Source of the DNA: Choricystis sp. odSpoLacu1 | Lineage: Eukaryota; Chlorophyta; Trebouxiophyceae | Assembly (NCBI GenBank): GCA_958009055.1 | Contig: OY253649.1 | Location: forward strand, 620,001-684,000 | DNA length: 64,000 nucleotides | Direction: 5' to 3' | Shown here: positions 56,767 to 64,000 of the stretch, piece after piece | Layout: each line of letters opens with the position of its first letter | Position numbering within the stretch: position 1 is the first letter of the stretch | Program-made: the position numbers and the translations under genes | Notes under the pieces: model-generated | What the model was told of the DNA's origin: nothing | The model's input: only the letters and a program-made list of their open reading frames with translations | Databases searched by the model: none

Positions 56767-56865
56767 GGTGTTAAGACAGAGAGAAACGATGAAAACGAAC
56801 TCCCACAAACCTTTGTTCTCTCCATATCCACCGCCTCTCCCTCCGCACCCACCACACACCATCCG

Positions 56866-57510
56866 ATGCCCGACGACGACGCCCCCGTCACCCTGGTGTC
56901 GGCGGAGGGGTTTGAGTTCGTGGTGGACGCCGACGCGGCGCGCGTGAGCACGACGGTCAAACACATGCTGGCGTCCGAAGGTGCGGGGGTGTGGGGGTGG
57001 TTTGTGTGAGTGTGGGACGGTGTAGCAAAGCTCGCTGGCGTGTGGCGCTGTGAGCGCGGGAGGCGGGCGGGCGGGGAGGCAAGGGGATGCCTCCCCCATC
57101 CAAGCGTCGGGGCAAAGGCCCGTCGCCTCCCGCCTGCGCGCGCACACCTTTGCCCCCCGGCTGGGAGCCTAGCAAACATGCCCACACGCACACACCCTCC
57201 CCACATCCTCTCAGGCGGCTTCACCGAGGTTGAGGCCCGCCGCGTCACGTTCCCCGAGATACCGGGCGTCGTGCTGGAGCGGGTGTGCCAGTACTTTTAT
57301 TACAAGCTGCAGTACAATGACGCGTGAGTGTGTGTGGGGAAGAGAGAGAGTGGAGGTGATGGTGCAGGGGGCGTGTGGCGCATAGGTGCCAACCCCCTTT
57401 TTTTCTCCACCCCTCCCACACACAGCACCGCCAAGACCATCCCCGACTTTGAGCTGCCCCCCGAGCTGGCGCTGGAGCTGCTGAAGGCGGCCAACTATCT
57501 GGACGCGTGA
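56866..57510 (+). CDS. Elongin C
   Basis: Three exons (56866-56980, 57215-57323, 57426-57510) give 102 residues, against 112 in human. VTLVSAEGFEFVVDADAARVSTTVKHML is the first half of the BTB/POZ fold. VTFPEIPGVVLERVCQYFYYKLQY and FELPPELALELLKAANYLDA complete it and are diagnostic of elongin C rather than SKP1, which has a longer tail. It adapts BC-box proteins to Cullin ubiquitin ligases and belongs to the Elongin elongation factor. Confidence 0.93.
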
Positions 57511-58174
57511 GAAGGTGGGGAGGTGGGGAGGGTGGAAAGGGAGGAGGGTGTCGTTGCTGCGACCTGCGCTCGCCCCACCCCTCTCCCGCCGCTGTGATTG
57601 CTTAGGTTGTGCTTGTTTTTTATTTCTTCATGTTTCTGTCTGTAGTTTGTGCAAGGTGGGAGGACGCTGTGTGTTGTTTTCTGTCGACGGCGCGGGTGTG
57701 AAAGAGTGAGTCGCTGTTTTTTGCGTTCACTCTTCGCGACCGTTCTTCGTGCGAGTGACAGGTGCGTCCCCATTCGCCGACTCCTCGCCAACGCCACCCC
57801 CTCGCACCCTCTCAATCGTGACATGAGGTGGCCTTGATGCTGCACACTGCGCGGCGAGGCCGGCGATGGACGCGTTTGTCGGAGGGCCATTGGGCGATGT
57901 GCCCAAGGTGGTTGGCTTTTTTTTTCGCCCGCCCGCCCACACCAGCGCCTCGGGTCGCGCCACCAACCCGTCAACACACGTATTATGGACGTCTTTCCTT
58001 GTAGAGGCTGCAGTTTTGCACGGCGCACACCTCCGTTTGGCGGGGCGGGGCGCACACGCCGGATTCGGACACATGTGGCCTCACATTTCCCCCCTTCCCT
58101 CCCCCCACAGCCGCCCTTTTAAACCGTACGCACGCTCACTGGCACGAGCACGTATCCACACATACACACACAGA
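57511..58174. other. Intergenic region between elongin C and UBE2C
   Basis: About 660 bases, T-rich near 57,600-57,725 and 57,915-57,925. The UBE2C promoter and leader must lie here. Several open frames exist, but none has protein-like composition or splices onto a neighbour. No RNA gene recognised. Confidence 0.5.
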
Positions 58175-58793
58175 ATGTCGGGTGTCCAAGCTGCCGTCGA
58201 AGTGACCGGCACCTCGGGCAAGCCGGTCGCCACCCCCGCAGCCGACCCACAGGCCGTCGCCAAGCGCCTCCAGTCCGAGCTCATGGCCCTCATGGCGTCC
58301 GCGGATGAGGGGGTGTCCGCCTTCCCCGACGGCGACTCTCTGATGGCGTGGCGGGGCACGGTGGCTGGCCCCCAGGGCAGCGTGTATGAAGGCCTGACGT
58401 ACAAACTGGCCCTGTCCTTCCCCACGGACTACCCGTTCCGGGCGCCGACTGTAAGGTTTGAGACGGCGTGCTTCCATCCCAACGTGGACCAGGTGAGAGT
58501 TTGTTTGTGGGTGACGAGGGCAAAACGCACGTGGTTTTTGTTCAACAAACCCTCACCCACGCCTCCTTTTCCCCACACACCCCCACCGCCAGTACGGCAA
58601 CATCTGCCTGGACATCCTCAAAGACAAGTGGTCCGCCGCCTACTCGGTGCGCACGATTCTGCAGTCGATCCGTGCCCTCCTGGGCGACCCCAACAACGAC
58701 TCCCCCCTCAACCCGGCTGCTGCGAGGCTGTGGGTCGACCAGGCTGCGTACAAGGCGACCCTGCTGCAAAAGTGGAATGATGGGACTGTGTGA
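58175..58793 (+). CDS. UBE2C: Ubiquitin-conjugating enzyme E2 C (APC/C E2)
   Basis: Two exons (58175-58492, 58593-58793) give 172 residues. [29 protein letters not shown], then [26 protein letters not shown] and [29 protein letters not shown] match UBE2C closely, with catalytic Cys111. The N-terminal extension of about 30 residues is also a UBE2C feature, regulating activity with the anaphase-promoting complex. The role would be mitotic cyclin and securin ubiquitination. Confidence 0.94.
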
Positions 58794-58990
58794 GAGAGGA
58801 GAGGGAGAGCCCTGGCGCGCGTGTGTTTGTTTGTTTTTTGGCTTCTTCTGGTTCCCCACAGTCCCCCTCCCCCCCGCGTGCGCTCCTTCTTGTTCTCCAC
58901 ACAATGGGAATGACACTAACAGTGCTCTCTGCAACAACTAAAACGCCACGCTCTTTGACAATGCAACCTCTCCCCTCTCCCTCCTGTCTC

Positions 58991-60356
58991 TCACAACCGT
59001 GGGCGCGCCCCCGACGCGGTGTCCCCCAGCTCCAGCTCCTCCCCCGCGGGCGGCGGCGCCAGGCGGGCGGCAATAGCGCCAGCATCGCAGCCACCCCTCC
59101 ACGTCGGAGCCCGCTTGTCGATGAGGCGGGCGTACACGCCCTCGACGAAATCGGTGCCCGCACGCAGCGCGGTCAGAATGGCCCGAAACTCGAGCCGCAG
59201 GCTCGCCCCCAGACTGGGGGACCGCGCGCCCGCCCGCAGCAGGGCCAGCGTGAGGGCGTGCGACTGGGGGCAGTCGGAGCGCAGAGCCTGGAGGGCGTGA
59301 GCAGCCCAGGGCTCGGTGGGTGCGCGCGGCGCCAGCCGCGCGCACAAGTCGGCGACGCTCACACCCTCGTCCGCCCAGTCACCAAACACGGCGTCGATGG
59401 AGGGGAGGTCGGTGTGCAGCTGGCCAGGGGGTGGCGGCACGGCTGCACCGTCCAGGATGGCGGCCACCGCGGCCATCGCGCCGGTTCGTTTCACCCGCGC
59501 GAGTGTGGCCACCACACCCTCCACCCGCGCGCGCGGCACGTAGTGCGTCGCCACGCCCGCCACCACCGCATCCCCGCCCCGCAGGCGGGCCCCCGTCAGC
59601 GCCAGCCAGGCGCCCAGGCCTCCCTGGAGGCGGGGCAGGGCGTGGGTGAGGCCAACATCAGGAAAGAGGCCGATCGCGCACTCCGGCATCGCCCACGCTG
59701 TCGCCTCTGTGGCCACCCGAAACGGGGCGTGAGCGGCCAGGCCGACTCCGCCCCCCATAGTGACGCCGTCCAGCAGGGCGACGTGGGGGAGAGGGGGCGT
59801 GTGGTGTGGAGAAGAGGGGGTCGCCAGTTGTGAGATTGTGTGGTCCAACACGTACTCTGTGCGGAAGAAGGCAATCCCGGCGTCGGTGTCGCCGGCGGAG
59901 ATGGTCGCCACGACGCGCTTGACGTCGCCGCCTGCGCAAAAGGCCTGGGAGTAGAGTGGGGAGTGCGGGGGGGTGGGTTAGCGTTGATTGTTCTTTCATG
60001 ACTCCTCTTACTCCCTCCCAACAATTCGCACAACACACACACCTTGTCACCATGCCCACGCAGCAGGATGACGCCCACGCCGGCGTCGCCCGCCCACGCC
60101 CTGTACTGAGCCAGCAGGCGGGCCACCATGTTTGTTGTGAGCGCGTGCAGGGCGCGGGGGCGGTGCAGGGTGGCCAGCGCCAGGCGGGAGCGGCGTGAGA
60201 AGATGACCTGGGAGTGAGAGTGGGTGTTGTGTGGTGGGTTTGGGGGGCGGGGAGCGTCGCCCCAATCCTCGTCGCATTGCGGCGCGGAGCGTGTCGTTTC
60301 TGTCCCTCTCTCCCTCTCCTCACCTCGTCGGCCGGACCAGAGTGCGTCGGCGACAT
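58991..60356 (-). CDS. 3-hydroxyisobutyryl-CoA hydrolase, peroxisomal type
   Basis: Three exons (60324-60356, 60043-60207, 58991-59944) give 383 residues of the enoyl-CoA hydratase superfamily. RPRALHALTTNMVARL, then AFCAGGDVKRV (oxyanion hole), VALLDGVTMGGGVGLAAHAPFRVATE and MPECAIGLFPDVG with its Glu and Asp are the HIBCH catalytic set. The C-terminal extension (RLEFRAILTALRAGTDFVEGVYARLIDKRAPTW) is HIBCH-specific. The enzyme acts in valine degradation. There is no mitochondrial leader, and the protein ends PRL, a recognised plant PTS1 tripeptide, so peroxisomal location as in Arabidopsis CHY1 is inferred. Confidence 0.92.
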
Positions 60357-60650
60357 GGTGAGCGGAGGTGTGTGAAGGCGCCGGCCCTTCGGCGTGGCCG
60401 CGTTTTTGGGCGCGCCTCTCGAGAAAAACACCGACGTGACGAAACGGTTTTCGACACCCACACAAAACCACGAACCTCGTGCACTCCGTCTTGTTGAACG
60501 ACGCAGAGATGCAGCGACACAGTCAGATCGGGTGCTTTGTGTTTGTTTCCTTGTTTTCAGCCAAAATGAAAAAAAAAAAAAGCAGAGCACACTCCTCTTC
60601 ACCTGCCCTCCCACCACCACACCCCCTCCTCGATCATGGCTTCAGGGCCT

Positions 60651-61920
60651 TCAGAGCTTCTGCGTCAACACCGTGTTCGTCAGCCCCGCCGCCTCCAGCG
60701 TCAGGCCCTCGTCCACCGGGGTGGGGGGCACGCCCGCCAGCAGGGTGTAGCCGGACGGCCCCCCCGGCCGCGCGGCCGCGATGAAGGCACGCACATCCGC
60801 CAGGCTGGCACCCGTGTTGAAGCGGGCCACCAGCCTGGACCCATCCGCCAGGCGCAGCTGGAGCGAGGTGGTGGGGCGGGAGTCGTCGGGGCCGGTCCAC
60901 TCTTTGGCGACGGGTGGTGGCGGCGCGGGCGCAGCCGCTGCCGCCGCCGACGGCCCCGCGCCCCCCGCCAGCGTGTGCCCCGCCCCCGAGAACGCGACGT
61001 AGGCGGGCTTGGGGGGGGGTTCGTAGGGTTTGCCGGCGCGGACGAGGTTGACCGCGACCGCGGGGGCGCCAGGGCCAGGGTCAAGCTCAGACGGACACTC
61101 CCCGCGCGCCAGCGCGGCCATAAAAGCCGCCTCCTCCGGGTCTTCCATGGCGCGGGGGGGGCCGTCGCCCACCGTGAACACGCCGTCATCGTAGAACGTG
61201 ATGACGGTGGGGGCAGGGGGGGGTGGGGGGGCAGCTGCAGCGGCGGCCGGCGCGGCGGCAGCATCAACCGGCGCGTCGCCCCCCGCCAGCGTGCGGGCGG
61301 CGCCAGTAAAGGCGGCGGGTCTGACGCTGCCGCCACCACTCCCCAGGTCGGCGGCGGTGCCGTCGCGCGCGCCTGCCGCGCGCGCTGCGTCAAACAGTGA
61401 TTCAGCGTCCTTGGGCGCCCCCCGCACCACTTGGCCCGACTTTTCGCCGCCCGTGTAGTACTCGTTGGCGTCGTCCTCGTCCTCGTCGGCGGAGGCGTCG
61501 GCCGCGAGGTCGGCCAGGGAGCGCACGTTGTTGTTGGAGGGAGGCGCGCGGCGGGGGGCGGCCGCGGCCGCGGCCGCGGCCAAGGGGGCGGGAGCTGTGG
61601 GTGTGTGTTTGTGATGATGTGCATGAGAGTGAAAACACCGCAGGGACGCTGTGGCAGGGCGGGGGCGGTCGCTCTGCGCGCGATGGGTGTCCCATCGATG
61701 GGGTGGAGCCGCGACACGCCCCCCGCACACCCACCCCACCCACACCACGCATGCACTCACCCGCTGGCTGCGCCGCCCCACCACCACCACCGCTGCCGCC
61801 GCCGTCGAAGAAGGCCTCCACCGCGGCGCCAACGTCGCCCCCCGTCGCCTCCAGGTGCGCGGCCGCCTCGTCCGCGGACGCGTTGGTGATGGCGATAAAC
61901 TCAGCCACGGGGTCGGACAT
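60651..61920 (-). CDS. p47/NSFL1C-type UBA-SEP-UBX adaptor of p97/CDC48
   Basis: Two exons (61761-61920, 60651-61594) give 367 residues. The N-terminus (AEFIAITNASADEAAAHLEATGGDVGAAVEAFF) is a UBA domain. YYTGGEKSGQVVRGAP is the conserved pre-SEP box. VITFYDDGVFTVGDGPPRAMEDPEEAAFMAALARGECPSEL is the SEP domain, and TTSLQLRLADGSRLVARFNTGASLADVRAFI through LTNTVLTQKL is the UBX domain. Such proteins link p97 to ubiquitinated cargo in membrane fusion and protein quality control. A second FSGAGHTLAGG resembles the FTGAARTLAGG repeat before SEP; both match the SHP box that binds p97. Confidence 0.93.
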
Positions 61921-62070
61921 GGTGTGGAGAGGGTTTGGCGGAAGAGGGAGACGGGGAGACGCGCAGTGTTGTTTGTTGTGCCTTGGTCTCTTCACACCTC
62001 CAGCGCGTTTGGCTAGTCACACAACTAGCTCACACTACTCTACTCATTCTCCACACACACACACTCCCCA

Positions 62071-63841
62071 ATGGGCAGAAAGCGGCCCCGCCCCGACGCC
62101 CCCCCCGTCAACAATTTTGGCCCCGGCGACCCGCCGCGCGCGGTGCTGGCGGTCGACGCGGCCGGGCGCCACGTGGCGGCTGCCCTGGGACGGCGAGTGC
62201 TGGTGCTGGATGTGGAGTGAGTGGTTGGGAGGAGGGAGGAGGAGGAGAGGCAGGCGAATGTGCGCAGCCGTCGCCGTCGGGGCGGGCTGCGCCAAAAACG
62301 GCGAGCGAGAGGAGGGACCACTCGCGCTCCTGTCCCACACAGCACCCCCCTGCATAACACACTCACATGCAATTTTCCTTATCTTCACCCAAACAACAGA
62401 ACCGGCGCCCTGGCCACCCCGCCCGACGCGCTCGCGCAAGCCGCCCCCGTCCGCGCACTCGCGTTTGATGCCACAGGCGACCGCCTCGCGTCCGGTGGCG
62501 ACGACAAGTGTGTGCGCGTGTGGCGGGTGGGCACCTGGGAACTGCTGGCGGAGTGGTGAGTAGTGTGTGTTGTGGGGAGAGGTTTTGAACGAGGAGGCAA
62601 GGCGGGAGGAAGAGAGTTCTTTTGACCAGACTCTTCCTGATCAAACTCCCAACACTCCTCGTTTCCCCCCTCCCACCCCTCCAGGACCGCCCCCAAAAAG
62701 GTGTCTGCCGTCGCGTTCACGGCCGACCCAGCCGTCGTGCTGGCCACCGACAAATTCGGGGGCGTGCTGGCGGGGCCGGCCACGGCGGCCGCGGCGGCCG
62801 CGGTTGGTGCGGTGCCGCCCCCCGCGACCGCTCGCTCCGACACTGCGCCGCCGCCGCCACCGCCCGGCCTGCACCTCATGTTTGCCCACTTCTGCACCAT
62901 TGTGACGTCCATGGCGCCCTCTGCCACCGGCCCCCCCGCCGTCGTGACGACGGACCGAGATGGCAAGGTGAGGGTGACCGACGTTCCGGCCGACGTTGCC
63001 GCGGCTGCCACCCCAGGCACTCTGACCGCCCCCACCATCCGCTCTATGTGCATCGGCCACACCGCGTTCGCGTCGTCCGCCGCCTGGTGCGGCGTTCGTC
63101 CTGGCGGCGACCGCCTGGTGGCATCCGGCGGAGGTGACGGCGCGGTGCGGTTGTGGTGTGTGGACGGTGACGCCGCGGGCGGCCCCCCGCTCGCAACGCA
63201 CGCGACCTCCCCCGCCGCCGCCGCCTACGCCACCGCCCGGGCCGACGCGCGGGCCAAGGTGGCGGCCGCGGTGGCGGCGAGGCGGACGGAGAAGGCGGTG
63301 ACCGCGGCCGCCTGCCCTGGCGCGCTGGCGCGGCCGGCGGCGCCGGCTGGTGGCGGGGGCGACGACGACGATGGAGAAGGCGGCAGTGAGGCCGACGCCG
63401 AAGGCCTGTTCCTGCCCACCCGCCTGCCGCCCCCCCCCCGCCGTCATCGCGGTGGCGTCCACGCCGCCGTCTTTACCCTCCTCCATCATCGTCATCGTGG
63501 AGGGGGAGGCAGGGGTGGCTCGTGTGCTGTCCGTCGATGCTGCTGCTGGCACACTGACGCGCGCCGACGACCTCCCCCTGCCCGGCGTGGACGCGCCCGC
63601 CGCCCTGGCGGTGGATGCAGCCGGCCGCGTGTGGGTTGCAGGGGCGGCAGCGGGAGGGCTGCAGGTGGCGGCTGTCGCGCTGCCGGGGAGCGGCGCGAGC
63701 GAAGTGCCTGCGGCCGCGCAGGCGACGCTGGCAGCTGCGGCGGACGGCGCCGCCGACGAGGGCGCGGCCGGGTGCCAGGTCTCGCCCGAGATTCGGAGGG
63801 GGATGCCGGCGCCCGTCAAGGAGGCGGTGGCGGTGGCGTGA
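62071..63841 (+). CDS. TRM82/WDR4, tRNA m7G46 methyltransferase WD40 subunit (one frame break)
   Basis: Three exons (62071-62216, 62400-62555, 62685-63841) encode about 486 residues. Repeat signatures include DKCVRVWRVGTWELLAEW, PKKVSAVAF, LATDKFGGVLAG, VTTDRDGKVRVTDVP, CIGHTAFASS and VASGGGDGAVRLW, in the TRM82/WDR4 order. The protein stabilises the catalytic partner TRM8/METTL1, which makes 7-methylguanosine at tRNA position 46. A basic KRPRPD N-terminus may be a nuclear signal. The frame breaks at a ten-C run (63,430-63,439), between an acidic insertion and the final propeller blades. The last 130 residues are therefore read in the next frame. Confidence 0.83.
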
Positions 63842-63903
63842 GAGTTGTTTTTTTTCTCGTGTGTTACAAAACCAACCTCCTTTAACATCATTCCCCCTCC
63901 TCC

Positions 63904-64000
63904 ATGTCCGCCGCCTCCTCCCCCCCCGCCTCCAGCAACGCTTCCGCGCGTGCCGCCACCGCTTCCGCTGCAGCCGCGCCCCGTCGGTCCCGGGACCGGG
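63904..64000. CDS. Partial gene at right edge, strand unresolved
   Basis: On the plus strand an ATG at 63,904 opens a 32-codon frame rich in Ser/Ala/Arg, like a transit peptide. On the minus strand the same bases give an Ala/Glu-rich C-terminus (AEALLEAGGEEAADMEEGE) ending in a TGA just before the ATG. The minus reading has better protein-like composition and would be convergent with TRM82 over a short T/A-rich spacer, but the window ends before either can be confirmed. Confidence 0.3.

Noticed and set aside
57866..58174. Upstream in-frame extension of UBE2C from an ATG at 57,866
   Set aside because: The extension is His/Arg/Pro-rich, and the ATG at 58,175 gives the normal UBE2C N-terminus.
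11439..63841. Reading the frame-broken genes as pseudogenes
   Set aside because: Every break falls in a G/C run or GC repeat, similarity resumes immediately, and in FANCI and RECQL4 paired breaks cancel out. Sequence error is simpler.
1..64000. Bacterial origin, given high GC, RadA, Era, uL14, bS6 and a BcsA-like GT2
   Set aside because: Spliceosomal introns interrupt most genes, and the majority of products (VSR, EAF6, FANCI, ESCRT-III, elongin C, UBE2C) are eukaryote-only.

Overview
This window is eukaryotic nuclear DNA, most likely from a small GC-rich green alga. Most protein genes are interrupted by short introns (about 90-270 bases) that begin GTGAGT or similar and end in a C-rich tract plus CAG. 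Intergenic spaces are mostly 60-600 bases, and genes lie on both strands without operons. The green-lineage call rests on a vacuolar sorting receptor ending in a plant-type YMPL tail, a plant-type class II PRPP synthetase, organelle-targeted acetolactate synthase and RadA/Sms, a peroxisome-type 3-hydroxyisobutyryl-CoA hydrolase ending in PRL, and an N-terminal targeting sequence without a preceding signal peptide, which fits a primary plastid. The genus cannot be named from sequence alone.

Layout. 0-10 kb: 3' end of an organellar uL14 gene, a tiny membrane protein, the vacuolar sorting receptor, EAF6 (minus) and a divergent giant gene fusing a cellulose-synthase-type GT2 enzyme to a degenerate GH9 cellulase domain. 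10-23 kb: FANCI and VPS8 (minus), a membrane RING-H2 protein (minus), and a TTC7/NPG-type TPR scaffold. 23-31 kb: RECQL4 (minus), PRPP synthetase, CDC6 (minus). 31-46 kb: a LYR-like protein, RadA, an Ala-rich repeat protein, VPS24/CHMP3 (minus), a GRAB-type golgin, a DnaJ-type zinc-finger protein (minus), 5-formyl-THF cyclo-ligase (minus), an MT-A70-like protein, Era GTPase (minus), MsrA (minus) and UBE2W. 46.4-47.7 kb: a gene-free stretch with several nested perfect stems, a candidate structured-RNA region. 47.7-64 kb: bS6 (minus), acetolactate synthase, MTR4 (minus), a secreted CotH plus lamin-tail protein, elongin C, UBE2C, HIBCH (minus), p47/UBX (minus), TRM82/WDR4, and an ambiguous partial gene at the right edge.

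The genes are housekeeping in character: endosome and vacuole traffic (VSR, VPS8, VPS24, golgin, TTC7), genome maintenance and replication (FANCI, RECQL4, CDC6, RadA), ubiquitin and p97 pathways (UBE2W, elongin C, UBE2C, p47, RING), RNA processing (MTR4, TRM82, MT-A70-like), organelle translation (uL14, bS6, Era) and metabolism.

Two points matter most. First, the CesA-GH9 fusion at 4816-9840 keeps all glycosyltransferase motifs, but its GH9 half has lost the residues expected for catalysis. Second, nine conserved genes are broken in frame at long G/C homopolymers or GC-dinucleotide tracts. I read these as sequence errors rather than pseudogenes, so the protein frames given for those genes are composites.
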